Positions 1-8,395 of a DNA stretch of 16,745 nucleotides are shown one piece after another. Each line of letters opens with the position of its first letter. Positions within the stretch are counted from its first letter, which is position 1. The notes beneath the pieces were generated by a model. That model did no database searches. It was not told the origin of the DNA and worked only from the letters and a program-made list of their open reading frames with translations. Both the position numbers and the translations under genes were made by a program. This DNA comes from JAJDNH01 sp964552395 (lineage in GTDB: Bacteria > Acidobacteriota > Thermoanaerobaculia > Thermoanaerobaculales > Sulfomarinibacteraceae), in contig CAZKGM010000057.1 in NCBI GenBank assembly GCA_964552395.1, positions 1-16,745 on the forward strand. The letters are read 5' to 3'.

Positions 1-737
1 CCATCGACCACGATCGTCTGCCCGTGGACCATCGAGGCGAACTCGGTGCACAGGAAGACCACCGTGTTGGCCACGTCCTGCGTCGACACGAGGCGGCCGG
101 CGGGGGTGCGGCTCAACGAGGCCTGCAGCATCTCATCCCGGTTGGGAAAGTGGGTCAGCGCGTCGGTGTCGACGGTCCCCGCGGAGACGGCGTTGATGCG
201 AACTCCCTGGGGCGCGAGCTCGGCGGCCAGGTGGCGAACCAGCGACTCGAGGGCCGCTTTCGAGGCGCCCACGGCGGCGTAGTTCTGGATCGCCCGGATG
301 GCCCCCAGTGAGGACACGGCTACGACCGTCTTCTCCCCGGCCGACGGCAGCTTGACGAACTCCTGGACCAGCGGCAGCAGGGCCGCCGCGTTGATGTCCA
401 TCGTCCAGTGGAAGTGGTGCAGGGTCAGCTCGGTCGCGGGGCGCAGCACGCCCGAGGCAGCATTCGAGATGAGGATGTCGAGCCCTCCCCAGGAGTCCCT
501 GATCTGCGCGAACATCTCCTTGACCTGCTCGGGCTTGGCGACGTTGCCCTTGACGACGAGAGCGTGCGCCCCTCGCGCCTCGATCTCGGCAGCCGTCTCT
601 TCGGCACGGCTGCGCTGCCGAAGGTAGTTGATCGCAACGTCGACCTCGAGCTCCGCCAGCGACAAGGCGATCGCCCTTCCGATGCCGCGCGAGGACCCGG
701 TGACCAGCGCTTTCTTACCACGGAGTTTGAGATCCAT
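1..737 (-). CDS. fabL: FabL-like enoyl-[acyl-carrier-protein] reductase (SDR family), 3' end cut by window edge
   Basis: Short-chain dehydrogenase/reductase whose closest remembered relative is Bacillus FabL (enoyl-ACP reductase III), which reduces trans-2-enoyl-ACP with NADPH in the last step of fatty-acid elongation. Seen: 245 complete codons from ATG 735-737. There is a Rossmann TGSSRGIG motif at about residues 13-20, NAASGVLRP at 92-100, and SS at 142-143. Tyr153 and Lys160 are separated by six residues (YAAVGASK). That Y-x6-K spacing is typical of enoyl reductases, whereas ordinary SDRs have Y-x3-K. VDTDALTHFPNR (189-200) and the TPAGR block (211-215) also resemble FabL. A GGAGG Shine-Dalgarno (743-747 on the complement) lies 5 nt before the ATG and fixes the start. 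FabL is about 250 aa, so only a few C-terminal residues should lie outside the window. It is divergent from the HU gene. A general 3-oxoacyl-ACP reductase (FabG-like) is the main alternative. Confidence 0.85.
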   Translation of the reverse strand, partial: MDLKLRGKKALVTGSSRGIGRAIALSLAELEVDVAINYLRQRSRAEETAAEIEARGAHALVVKGNVAKPEQVKEMFAQIRDSWGGLDILISNAASGVLRPATELTLHHFHWTMDINAAALLPLVQEFVKLPSAGEKTVVAVSSLGAIRAIQNYAAVGASKAALESLVRHLAAELAPQGVRINAVSAGTVDTDALTHFPNRDEMLQASLSRTPAGRLVSTQDVANTVVFLCTEFASMVHGQTIVVD

Positions 738-804
738 ACTCACCTCCAGAGGACGAAAGAGTACTCTGTGAGCGACGATGAGACAAGCGCGGTCGCACAA
801 GTGC

Positions 805-834
805 TTGACATGCACGGATGCTGCACCCAATAAT
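805..834 (+). promoter_or_regulatory. sigma70-like promoter of the HU gene
   Basis: A perfect -35 TTGACA (805-810) is followed after 18 nt by AATAAT (829-834, five of six matches to TATAAT). It lies 33 nt before the HU start codon. A second TTGACA at 838-843 has no -10 partner at the right distance and is probably coincidental. Short GTGC/GCAC and TGCA inverted repeats surround the -35 box and could be an operator, but this is not established. Confidence 0.6.
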
Positions 835-866
835 AACTTGACAGCTACACCCGAAGGGAGGTCGGC

Positions 867-1160
867 ATGAACAAGACCGAGATGGCGATGAAGTTGGCGA
901 AGAAGAGTGGCCTGAGCCAAGCCAAGGCAGCAGAGGTGCTGGACGTGATCTTCTCCGCCCAGCCGCGAAAGGGGATCATTGCGACCGCGCTCGATAGCGG
1001 CGAGAAAGTGACGATCCCCGGTTTCGGCACGTTCGCGACGCGGCAGCGTGGCCAGCGCAAGGGCCGCAACCCGGCGACCGGCGCCACGATTGTGATCCCG
1101 AAGCGGCAGTACGTCTACTTCAAAGCCGGCAAAACGCTCCGCGAGCGCGTCGAGAAGTAG
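867..1160 (+). CDS. HU/IHF-family nucleoid DNA-binding protein
   Basis: A 97-aa histone-like protein of the HU/IHF family, which works as a dimer that bends DNA and compacts the nucleoid. Seen: N-terminal NKTEMAMKLAKKSGLSQAKA, the usual helix-turn-helix dimer interface, then GEKVTIPGFGTF (about 46-57). This is followed by the basic beta arm QRKGRNPATG (about 64-73) with the conserved R-NP-TG tip that inserts into the minor groove. The C-terminal helix FKAGKTLRERV is typical. Length is slightly above the usual 90 aa. The start is fixed by AAGGGAGG (854-861), 5 nt before the ATG. It has its own promoter upstream and a hairpin terminator downstream, so it is probably monocistronic. HU, IHF-alpha and IHF-beta cannot be told apart from sequence alone here, so no symbol is given. 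Confidence 0.95.
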   Translation: MNKTEMAMKLAKKSGLSQAKAAEVLDVIFSAQPRKGIIATALDSGEKVTIPGFGTFATRQRGQRKGRNPATGATIVIPKRQYVYFKAGKTLRERVEK

Positions 1161-1257
1161 CCTTCCGCTGCTGAGCTCTGCGCTTGGCGGGAAGTGAGGG
1201 GCGGCACCCAGCGGTACCGCCCGGTGGCCCGCTCACATATGAGTGGGATGACAGAAG

Positions 1258-1284
1258 CGCGGCTGAACCTCGGGTTCAGCCGCG
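1258..1284. terminator. hairpin terminator between HU and the pseudokinase gene
   Basis: A perfect 12-bp stem CGCGGCTGAACC (1258-1269) / GGTTCAGCCGCG (1273-1284) has a 3-nt TCG loop. It lies about 100 nt after the HU stop and 124 nt after the end of the convergent pseudokinase gene. The following sequence (TTGCTGT) is only weakly T-rich, so it may serve both directions or need Rho. The rest of the 1161-1407 spacer shows nothing else I can support. Confidence 0.55.
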
Positions 1285-1407
1285 TTGCTGTCCCTGCTGC
1301 CCGGATCATTCACTCGCGATCTACCATAACTGGCGACACGCCCACCATCGGCCGTGCTCTAGCCCAGATCGCGGATCGCAGCTGAATCAGGGCTTCCGGC
1401 CGGGCCT

Positions 1408-3318
1408 TCACCTTCGCCGGAACGAGTACGGGATCGTGACGGTCGCGGTCGTTTTGACGCGGACTCCGTCCTTGGTCGCCGGCTTGAAGAAGTACTTGCC
1501 GACCGCGTCGGTTGCCGCCTGTGGAATGCCGAACTTGGTGTCGTCCGTGCGCAGGACCTTGACCTCGACCACCTGACCGTTGGCGTCTACGGTTGCGCTC
1601 AGGATCACGACCCCCCGTCGCTGCGAGCGGAAAGCCACCCGCGGCCAGACCACCGGCTCCTCCTTCAGCAGCACCGGACGAGTATCGACCTGGGTGGGAT
1701 CGATGAAGTCGTTGGTGTGCACCGAGGACGTCGCTGCCGCCCCCCCGGCGGGCTGTGCCGCCGGCACGAGGGTCGGCGCTGCGGCCGGCGCCTGCGTCGG
1801 CTGTGGGGTGGGCAGAACTGGCACCGGAGTCGCCGTCGGCGGGGCCGGCACGGCGGTGGCCGGCACGGCGGTGGCCTGCACGCGCCGCCTGGCCTCCTCG
1901 ATGGCCTTCTGGCGCTCTTGGGCGAGGGCAGCCTCCTGGTCCTTCTTGGCCTTCTCGGCAGCGGCGATCTGGCGCTGGATCTGCTCCCGCTGCCGCCGTG
2001 CGTTGGCGTTGGCGGTGCCACCGGTCTCCACTTGCTTGAGGCGCTTGGTCAGGCGATCGATTTCGCCCTGGCGACCGATCAGCTCCTTGCGGATCTGGCC
2101 CTCGCGCTCCGCCATCAGCTGCGTCACCTGCTGCTCGACGAGTGCTTGGACCTGTGCCTGCTGTGCCTGCCGCTGAGCGAGTACCTGTTCCGGTGTCGGC
2201 GTCGGCGGGGGCGGCGGCGCCGTCGGGCCACGTCCGAACATCAGCCAGGCACCGACGGCCACCGCCACGACCACCACCGCAGCGAGGCCGATCAACAGCC
2301 CCTTGCCGCCCCCGGACGGGCGCACGGGAACCTCTTCTTCGACCTCCGGCTCGGGCCGGACGTAGGGCGCGACGTCGAGCTCCGCTTCGGCCATGCGCTC
2401 GCGCTCCTCGGCCTCGATCTCGGAGCGGAACAGGCGATCCATAAAGAGAGCGAGGTTGAAGGTGGTCGGGCTGTAGGCGCCGCCGTACAGGAGCTTGTCC
2501 AGCTCCTTCTTGAAGTCCGCTGCCGAGCTGAAGCGGTCCTCTGGCCGATCGGCGAGCGCCCTTGTCAGCACCGCCATGATGTCCTTCGGGACCGGCTCCT
2601 CGTCGAACGCCAGCCGGGCCCCGGTGACGATCTCACGCCGCTGCTCCGGGGCAGCCGGCAGAGCCGTGCCGGTGAGCAGATGGAACAGGATCGCGCCCAA
2701 TGAGTAGACATCGCCGCGGCTGCTGGGAGTCCGCGTGGTCAGAACCTCGGGAGCCAGGTAGGGGGCGCAGGCAGAGAAACCGGTACTGTCTTCAAGAAGG
2801 CCCAGCAGGCCTTCACCGGCGACAAACCCCGATACCAGCCCTTCGCCGTCGTTGGTGATGATGATCGTCCCCGGGTGGAGGAAGCCGTGGACGAGAGAGC
2901 TGCCGCCCATGTCGACGGCGAGGGCCGCGGACAGCGCCAGCGCCAGCTTCTCCATGATGAGAAGGGCGTTGTCCACAGGCACCGGGAAACCCTCTTCCCT
3001 GACCTTGCGGAGAACCGCGGTCAGTGGCTGCCCGGGGGCAAAGTCCCAGGCATCAGCCGCGATCCCGTCATGGGTCGAGAAGCGCGAGTGCGCAGCGACG
3101 TTGGCCGCTTGCAGGACCTCGCCTACGCGGTTCGCGTCGCCGAGGCGGGCGCCGAGATCGGCCTGCGGAACCGCTGCGCCATCGAAGACGCGCAGCCATA
3201 CCGTCCTCCCGAGCGTGCCCTTGACGAGCTCTCCGGCACGGTACACGTGCCCGAGTTCGTCCGCGAGAACCTCCTTGAAGAGGATGTACGGGCCGAATGT
3301 GCGGTACGTCGCAGCCAT
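1408..3318 (-). CDS. Pseudokinase - transmembrane - coiled coil - TonB C-terminal domain protein
   Basis: A 636-aa single-pass membrane protein. Residues about 10-275 follow the Ser/Thr protein kinase fold. APE is kept at 189-191, DVYSLG at 203-208 and the RPEDRF helix at 258-263. Catalytic residues are lost: the HRDLKPEN loop reads HGFLHPGT (144-151, Asp to Phe), DFG reads SGF (163-165), and the VAIK lysine position reads WLRVF (41-45). It should therefore be a pseudokinase that does not transfer phosphate. A transmembrane helix follows at 340-361, then a proline stretch, a Gln/Glu/Arg-rich coiled coil (about 377-480), an Ala-Pro-Thr linker (about 481-530) and a TonB_C-type domain (about 546-636, ending VTIPYSF). 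The expected topology is kinase fold inside and TonB domain in the periplasm. The start has a GAGGAGG site (3324-3330 on the complement). It lies 42 nt after mltG in the same direction. The biological role is unknown. Confidence 0.85.
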   Translation of the reverse strand: MAATYRTFGPYILFKEVLADELGHVYRAGELVKGTLGRTVWLRVFDGAAVPQADLGARLGDANRVGEVLQAANVAAHSRFSTHDGIAADAWDFAPGQPLTAVLRKVREEGFPVPVDNALLIMEKLALALSAALAVDMGGSSLVHGFLHPGTIIITNDGEGLVSGFVAGEGLLGLLEDSTGFSACAPYLAPEVLTTRTPSSRGDVYSLGAILFHLLTGTALPAAPEQRREIVTGARLAFDEEPVPKDIMAVLTRALADRPEDRFSSAADFKKELDKLLYGGAYSPTTFNLALFMDRLFRSEIEAEERERMAEAELDVAPYVRPEPEVEEEVPVRPSGGGKGLLIGLAAVVVVAVAVGAWLMFGRGPTAPPPPPTPTPEQVLAQRQAQQAQVQALVEQQVTQLMAEREGQIRKELIGRQGEIDRLTKRLKQVETGGTANANARRQREQIQRQIAAAEKAKKDQEAALAQERQKAIEEARRRVQATAVPATAVPAPPTATPVPVLPTPQPTQAPAAAPTLVPAAQPAGGAAATSSVHTNDFIDPTQVDTRPVLLKEEPVVWPRVAFRSQRRGVVILSATVDANGQVVEVKVLRTDDTKFGIPQAATDAVGKYFFKPATKDGVRVKTTATVTIPYSFRRR

Positions 3319-3360
3319 GGTTTCCTCCTCAAATCACGGTACCAGTGGCCCCGACAACGG

Positions 3361-4389
3361 TCAACGCCGGCCGCGCCTCAGCCGCGCGATGGCGCGGTTG
3401 TGCTCCCGTAACGTGCGCGAGAAGATGTGGCCTCCGTCCGGGCGGGCAACGAAGTAGAGGTATGGGGTGTCATCCGGGTGAAGGGCGGCGTGCAGCGCGT
3501 CACGGCCAGGGTTGTCGATCGGGCCGGGGGGCAGGCCGGGATAGCGGTAGGTGTTGTACGGGTCGTCGACCTGCAGGTCCGCTCGCAGCAGGCGCCCGGT
3601 CCACAGTCCCTGTCGCCGCAGCGCGTAGATGACGGTCGGGTCGCACTGCAGCAGCATGCCGCGCCGCAGGCGGTTCAGGAACAGGCCGGCGATCCGCGCC
3701 CTCTCCTCGGGCACGGCCGTTTCCGCCTCCACCATCGAGGCGAGAGTAACTACCTGCAGCGGCGTCCCCCAGGTCGGCTGGGCGGAGGCGCTCTCGTGGC
3801 TCCATACCTCGACGAAACGTCTGACCATCGAGTACGCTGCCACCTTGGCGCTGGTGCCGTCGGCGAAGCGGTAGGTGTCCGGGAACAGGAAGCCCTCCAG
3901 TGACGGCGCGCCAGGAGCCACGCGACCGATCCAGGCAACGCGGTCGGCCAGCCCGAGCCAGTCGCTGTTGCTGCCGAGACCGGCAGCCGGCAAGCGCTGA
4001 GAGATGTCGGCCAGCGTGGATCCTTCAACCACCGTCACCGAGAGCATCTCGACGTTTCCGTCGAGGAGCGTCTCCAACACTTGTGCCGGACAGCTGCGCG
4101 GCGGGATGCGGTAGCGGCCATAGCGAACCTGGCGACCTTGTCCCACCAGCAGCACGTAGAGCCTACCGGCGAGCGGGCTCGGCAGCAGACCCTGGTGGTG
4201 CAGGCCGTCGAGAACCGAACGGGTCGACGCACCGGCGGGCACGTCGACCACAATCTCCCGCGACGGTCCCGGGCGCCACAGCGCCCACGCGGCGGCCGCA
4301 GCGACCAGGGTCGCGACAGCCGCGGCCACCGCCATTGTCCGCCACCTGGAGCGCCGGCGACCATGCTGCCGCATAGGGCTCGGCATCAT
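3361..4389 (-). CDS. mltG: Endolytic murein transglycosylase MltG
   Basis: A 342-aa YceG/MltG-family lytic transglycosylase. The family cleaves nascent glycan strands at the cytoplasmic membrane and is thought to set peptidoglycan strand length. Seen: a basic N-terminus and one membrane helix (about 19-38), then a LysM-like region (about 45-115). The catalytic domain carries LEGFLFPDTY (164-173) and ASMVEAET (217-224), where Glu221 matches the catalytic glutamate of E. coli MltG. CDPTVIYAL (249-257), DPYNTY (276-281) and a C-terminal HIFSRTLREHN (321-331) follow. Length is normal. The ATG (4387-4389) overlaps the ruvX stop as ATGA, indicating translational coupling; a second ATG follows immediately. 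ruvX-mltG neighbourhoods are common in bacteria. Confidence 0.95.
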   Translation of the reverse strand: MMPSPMRQHGRRRSRWRTMAVAAAVATLVAAAAAWALWRPGPSREIVVDVPAGASTRSVLDGLHHQGLLPSPLAGRLYVLLVGQGRQVRYGRYRIPPRSCPAQVLETLLDGNVEMLSVTVVEGSTLADISQRLPAAGLGSNSDWLGLADRVAWIGRVAPGAPSLEGFLFPDTYRFADGTSAKVAAYSMVRRFVEVWSHESASAQPTWGTPLQVVTLASMVEAETAVPEERARIAGLFLNRLRRGMLLQCDPTVIYALRRQGLWTGRLLRADLQVDDPYNTYRYPGLPPGPIDNPGRDALHAALHPDDTPYLYFVARPDGGHIFSRTLREHNRAIARLRRGRR

Positions 4390-4796
4390 CCGCGGGTGCC
4401 TCCCCTGGCGGCCAGGAACTCCTCGAGGAGAACCTGCGCGGCGAGGTGGTCGACCGGCGCCCTGGCAGCCAGGCCGAGCGCACGCGCCCGGCGCCGAGCT
4501 TCGTTGGTGGTGAGGAACTCGGACTGGAGCTCGACCGGCATGCCGAGTCGGATCAGAGAGGCGGCGAGCGCCTCGCTACGGGCGCACGCCGGCGTCCGTC
4601 GGCCGTCGGCATCCGTCGGCAGGCCGACGACCACCAGCTCGGCGGCAAGCTCTTCGGCGACGGTGCGGATGAGCTCGGCGGCAGCGGCGACACCGGCGTA
4701 GGGCACGATCCTCAGGGGCGATGCGACGCCGGAGATGTCGTCGCCAATCGCAAGGCCCATCCGCCGCCCGCCCGGATCCACGGCAAGAACGCGCAC
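4386..4796 (-). CDS. ruvX: Putative pre-16S rRNA nuclease / Holliday junction resolvase-like protein (YqgF/RuvX)
   Basis: A 136-aa RNase H-fold protein of the YqgF family, implicated in processing the 5' end of 16S rRNA and earlier called a Holliday junction resolvase. Seen: VDPGGRRMGLAIGD (6-19) with the first catalytic Asp7, VVVGLP (55-60), and TDADGRR (61-67). SEFLTTNEA follows at 92-100, then VDHLAAQVLLEEFL (115-128) with the last acidic residue Asp116. The usual DERLTT motif reads SEFLTT, so the conserved Asp and Arg are Ser and Phe; Glu93 remains. The best start is GTG at 4794-4796, because the nearby ATG is out of frame. No strong Shine-Dalgarno is visible. It is first of three minus-strand genes and overlaps mltG by 4 nt. 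Confidence 0.9.
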   Translation of the reverse strand: MRVLAVDPGGRRMGLAIGDDISGVASPLRIVPYAGVAAAAELIRTVAEELAAELVVVGLPTDADGRRTPACARSEALAASLIRLGMPVELQSEFLTTNEARRRARALGLAARAPVDHLAAQVLLEEFLAARGGTRG

Positions 4797-4969
4797 CGCT
4801 CCATTCTACGCAAGCAATCGTGCGCGAGCGCGTCCGCGGCACTACAATACGCCCGTGGGGCCAAAACTGGCACGACGACCTCCCGGCTTCCCCGACCAGA
4901 GAGCGGGGGACGGTCAGCCATCGGCCGCAGCCGCAGTCGGCCGGCTGGAGGCCACGGAAAGGGGAGCAG

Positions 4970-6157
4970 ATGAGCAATGAAGATCTCGTGATTCTGTCCG
5001 CGGCCCGAACTCCCATCGGCTCGTTCCTCGGTGCTTTGTCGACGGTGCCGGCGCCGCGACTGGGAGCGACGGCGGTGCGGGCGGCGGTCGAGCGCGCCGG
5101 GATCGAGCCGGCTGCCGTGGAGCAGGTGCTGATGGGATGCGTGCTGCAGGCCGGCGTCGGCCAGGCGCCGGCCCGGCAGGCGGCAATCTACGCCGACATC
5201 CCGCTCGCGGCCGGCGCGGTCACGGTTCACAAGGTCTGCGCGTCGGGGATCAAGTCAGTTGTCATCGCGGCCAACGACATCCGCTGTCATGACTACGGCG
5301 CAGCGGTGGCCGGCGGCATGGAGAACATGTCGCTGGCGCCCTACCTGCTCCCGAAGGCGCGGACCGGCTACCGGCTGGGCAACGGCGAGCTCATCGACCA
5401 CGCGGTCTTCGACGGCCTCTGGGATCCTTACGGCGACAAGCACATGGGCAACTGCGCGGAGACCTGCGCGCGCCACTACGCCTTCAGCCGCGAAGAGCAG
5501 GACGAGTTCTCGCGGCGGTCCTACGAGCGGGCGCAGGCCGCCGCCGAGGACGGGACCTTCGCGGCCGAGATCGTCCCCGTCGAGGTTCCCGGGCGCAAGG
5601 GCGCGGTGACACTCGTCGACCGCGACGAGGAGCCGTTCCGGGCCGACCTCGCGAAGATGGGGAAGCTGCGGCCCGCCTTTGATCCCGAGGGCACCGTGAC
5701 CGCCGCCAACTCGTCCAAGATCAACGACGGCGCGGCCGCGGTCGTGGTTGCCGCAGCCTCCAAGGCGCGCGAGTTGGGAGCGACACCCAGGGCGCGCATC
5801 CTCGCCCACGCCACCCACTCCCAGGAGCCCGAGTGGTTCACCACGGCGCCCGTCGGCGCGATCCGCGCGGCGGTGAAGAGGGCCGGCGTGGCGGTTGCCG
5901 ACATCGATTTGTTCGAGATCAACGAGGCGTTCGCGGTGGTCGTGATGGCGGCGATGCGCGAGCTCGATCTATCGCCGGACAAGGTCAACGTCCACGGCGG
6001 CGCAGTGGCGCTCGGGCACCCCATCGGCTGCTCGGGGGCACGTATCCTGACTACCCTGCTGAACGCGCTCGAGATCCGTGACAAGCGCCTCGGCTGCCTC
6101 GCCATCTGCAACGGCGGCGGCGAGGCGGTTGCCATGGTCGTCGAGCGGCTGAGCTAG
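4970..6157 (+). CDS. Acetyl-CoA acetyltransferase (thiolase)
   Basis: A 395-aa thiolase that condenses two acetyl-CoA to acetoacetyl-CoA or, in the other direction, cleaves 3-ketoacyl-CoA. Seen: the nucleophile Cys90 in VHKVCASGIKSV, the NEAF motif (318-321), GGAVALGHPIGCSGAR (343-358) with His350, and the second catalytic Cys380 in CNGGGEA. The CNGGG form, and a length near 395, are like the biosynthetic/ACAT group. The reading frame is open further upstream, but ATG 4970 is chosen because the protein there starts with the normal thiolase N-terminus (LVILSAARTPIGSF) and GGGGAG lies 3 nt before it. It is divergent from ruvX with a 173-nt spacer. lptD starts 9 nt after its stop, so the two are probably cotranscribed although functionally unrelated. 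Substrate chain length cannot be told from the sequence. Confidence 0.93.
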   Translation: MSNEDLVILSAARTPIGSFLGALSTVPAPRLGATAVRAAVERAGIEPAAVEQVLMGCVLQAGVGQAPARQAAIYADIPLAAGAVTVHKVCASGIKSVVIAANDIRCHDYGAAVAGGMENMSLAPYLLPKARTGYRLGNGELIDHAVFDGLWDPYGDKHMGNCAETCARHYAFSREEQDEFSRRSYERAQAAAEDGTFAAEIVPVEVPGRKGAVTLVDRDEEPFRADLAKMGKLRPAFDPEGTVTAANSSKINDGAAAVVVAAASKARELGATPRARILAHATHSQEPEWFTTAPVGAIRAAVKRAGVAVADIDLFEINEAFAVVVMAAMRELDLSPDKVNVHGGAVALGHPIGCSGARILTTLLNALEIRDKRLGCLAICNGGGEAVAMVVERLS

Positions 6158-6166
6158 CGACAAACC

Positions 6167-8311
6167 GTGACACGTTCCTTGACCTGGTTCGTGCTCGCAT
6201 GCCTGCTGATCGTTGCCCCTGTCGGCGCGGCCGATGTCAAGGCCGATGTCAAGAGCGATGTCAAGAGCGATGTCAAGGGCTCGGTGACGTTGCGGGCGGA
6301 CCGTCAGGAGTGGGTCAAGGACACCTTTTGGAAGGGGACGGGTCACGTCCAGATCCTCTACCAGGACGTCAAGATCACCTGCGACGAGATGGTCCTGGAC
6401 ACCGAGTCGATGGAGCTCGACGCTCATGGCAGCGTGATCCTCGACCAGGGACCGAGGAGGATGACCGCCGACCACGTGCGCTTCAACCTGCGCACCAAGA
6501 CTGGCACCTTCTTCGACGCCACGGGTCAGGTCGCGCCCTCGTACTACTTCACCGGCAAGGAGGTCGATAAGGTTGACGAGACCCATTACAAGATGAAGAA
6601 CGCGACCTTCACCTCCTGCGCGCCCGAGCCGAGGCCCCCGTGGCGGTTCAGGATCCGCCGCGCAACCATCGAGGAGGAGGGGTACGGCAGCTTCCACGGC
6701 GTCAGCGTCGAGGCCAAGGGCGTGCCGGTGTTCTACCTGCCGTACCTGTTGTGGCCGGTCAAGACCGAGCGGGCCACGGGTCTGCTCGTCCCGACCTTCG
6801 GCTTCTCGTCCCGGCGCGGAACCTACATCGGCAATGCCCTCTACATCGCCGCCGCGCGCAGCTGGGACACAACCCTCTTCCTGGACGCCTACTCCAAGGG
6901 CACTCTCGGACTTGGCGACCAGCTGCGCTGGGCGCCGAAGGAGAAGGCGTACGGCGAGGTCACCTTCTACACGATCCGCAACCAGGACACCGGCGGCTGG
7001 GAGTGGAAGGTCGACGGCAAGCATCAACAGGATGACTTCCACGGCTTCCGCATGCTTGCCGAGGTCCACGATCTGTCCGACCTCGACTTCTTCCAGGAGT
7101 ACGAGCGCAACTTCGACATCAACACCCAGCGCTCGCTGTACTCATACCTGTACCTGACGCGGTCGTGGGGCCCGTACGCGCTCAACATCCGTGCCGACCA
7201 CCGCAAGACCTTCCTCACCGGCACCAACGTGGTCCTCAACCAGCTGCCCGAGGTCGAGCTGCGGGTGCGCCCGACCCGGGTCGGGAGCTCCTCCCTGTAC
7301 TGGTCATTGATCTCGTCGGCGAACGTCTTCAACGTCGATCGCGGCGGCAACCTCACTTCGACGTACGGGCGGGCCGACTTCTTTCCCCAGCTCTCCTACA
7401 CCCTGCCGGGACCGGCCTGGCTGACCGTGACGCCGCGAGTCGGCGGCCGCGGCACCTACTACACCGCCCGCAAGAGCTCCGACGGGCTCGGGTTCGAAAA
7501 CAAGGGGATCGACCGCTCGTACGTCGAGGCCGGCCTCGACCTCGTCGGCCCGTCGTTCAGCAGGATCTTCGAGCCGGCTCACGGCCCGTTCTCCAAGCTC
7601 AAGCACCTCATCGAGCCGCGGGTCGAGTACAGCTACGTTTCCGACATCGGCAACGCCTCGCTGATCCCGCGCTTCGACGAGGTCGACTCGACACTGGTGA
7701 CCAACCGCATGCGCCTGACTCTCGGCAACCGGCTGTTCGGGCGCACCCGCAAGGCCTCGTCGGCCCAGGAGCTGGCCTCCTTCGACGTCTATCAGGACTA
7801 CTCGTTCTCCGATCCCTTGAACCGCTCGTCCAACGGTACTCTGACCTCGCGGCGCGGGCCGCTGGGGATGGCCCTGCGCCTGACGCCCAAGCCCGGCTAC
7901 ACCCTGGACGCCCGCGTCGAGTACGACACGATGTTCCGGCACCTTCGCACCACCTCGCTGTCCGCCTCGGCGTACAGCGGGGCGACCGGGGTCAACCTCA
8001 CCTGGTACCAGGGATTCGTCCCCGAGACAGGGACGACGACCAGCTCGCAGGTGCGGGCCGCACTCCGCCTGGGAACCCGCAACCACCGCTTCCAGACCAA
8101 CCTCGAGGTCGCCTACGACATCGAGCAGAACAAGTTCCAGCAGCAGCGAATGGTGATGCGGTACCAGGGCAGCTGCTGGGGGCTCGACCTCGAGTACCGC
8201 GACCTGCGCTTCGGCACCTACCCGTCACGCGACTACCGCATCTCCATCGACTTCAAGGGCATCGGCCGCCTGCTCGACATTCGCGGCGGACTCAGCTCGC
8301 TCAGCAAGTAG
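6167..8311 (+). CDS. lptD: LPS-assembly protein LptD (OstA/Imp)
   Basis: A 714-aa outer-membrane beta-barrel that, with LptE, inserts lipopolysaccharide into the outer leaflet. Seen: a signal peptide (1-21, ending GAA), then a 12-nt tandem repeat coding DVK-x units (23-37). An OstA/LptA-like jellyroll covers about 38-150. Then come the typical TFTSCAPEP (147-155, Cys151), GVPVFYLPYLLWPVK, TGLLVPTFGFSSRRG, and a long barrel of alternating aromatic strands including EPRVEYSYVS. A C-terminal GSCWGLDLEYRD has Cys670. Cys72, Cys151 and Cys670 could provide the disulfide that family members use for maturation. The GTG start (6167) has no clear Shine-Dalgarno and sits 9 nt after the thiolase stop, suggesting re-initiation. 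Length is a little short of the 784 aa in E. coli. No LptE is recognised nearby. Confidence 0.93.
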   Translation: MTRSLTWFVLACLLIVAPVGAADVKADVKSDVKSDVKGSVTLRADRQEWVKDTFWKGTGHVQILYQDVKITCDEMVLDTESMELDAHGSVILDQGPRRMTADHVRFNLRTKTGTFFDATGQVAPSYYFTGKEVDKVDETHYKMKNATFTSCAPEPRPPWRFRIRRATIEEEGYGSFHGVSVEAKGVPVFYLPYLLWPVKTERATGLLVPTFGFSSRRGTYIGNALYIAAARSWDTTLFLDAYSKGTLGLGDQLRWAPKEKAYGEVTFYTIRNQDTGGWEWKVDGKHQQDDFHGFRMLAEVHDLSDLDFFQEYERNFDINTQRSLYSYLYLTRSWGPYALNIRADHRKTFLTGTNVVLNQLPEVELRVRPTRVGSSSLYWSLISSANVFNVDRGGNLTSTYGRADFFPQLSYTLPGPAWLTVTPRVGGRGTYYTARKSSDGLGFENKGIDRSYVEAGLDLVGPSFSRIFEPAHGPFSKLKHLIEPRVEYSYVSDIGNASLIPRFDEVDSTLVTNRMRLTLGNRLFGRTRKASSAQELASFDVYQDYSFSDPLNRSSNGTLTSRRGPLGMALRLTPKPGYTLDARVEYDTMFRHLRTTSLSASAYSGATGVNLTWYQGFVPETGTTTSSQVRAALRLGTRNHRFQTNLEVAYDIEQNKFQQQRMVMRYQGSCWGLDLEYRDLRFGTYPSRDYRISIDFKGIGRLLDIRGGLSSLSK
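6233..6280 (+). repeat. 12-nt tandem repeat inside lptD
   Basis: Four consecutive copies of GATGTCAAG plus three variable bases (starts 6233, 6245, 6257, 6269) encode DVKA/DVKS/DVKS/DVKG. It lies directly after the predicted signal-peptide cleavage site, in a position likely to be a flexible tether. In-frame gain or loss of copies would not disturb the barrel. Confidence 0.9.
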
Positions 8312-8395
8312 CGCTCCGCCCGGGCCTCGGCCGTTGGAGTTGCGATACCCTCGAGGCAGGATGGCCTCAAGCAGTACAGCAACGACGAGCATGTC

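Noticed and set aside
4843..4848. TACAAT as a -10 box for the thiolase gene
   Set aside because: No acceptable -35 is found 16-19 nt upstream and it lies about 120 nt before the start codon, so it is not listed as a promoter.
4721..4969. Upstream extension of the thiolase frame
   Set aside because: It overlaps ruvX on the other strand, has no thiolase homology, and ATG 4970 gives the standard N-terminus.
5969..7069. Minus-strand ORF of 366 codons
   Set aside because: It is antisense to thiolase and lptD, both of which are certain.
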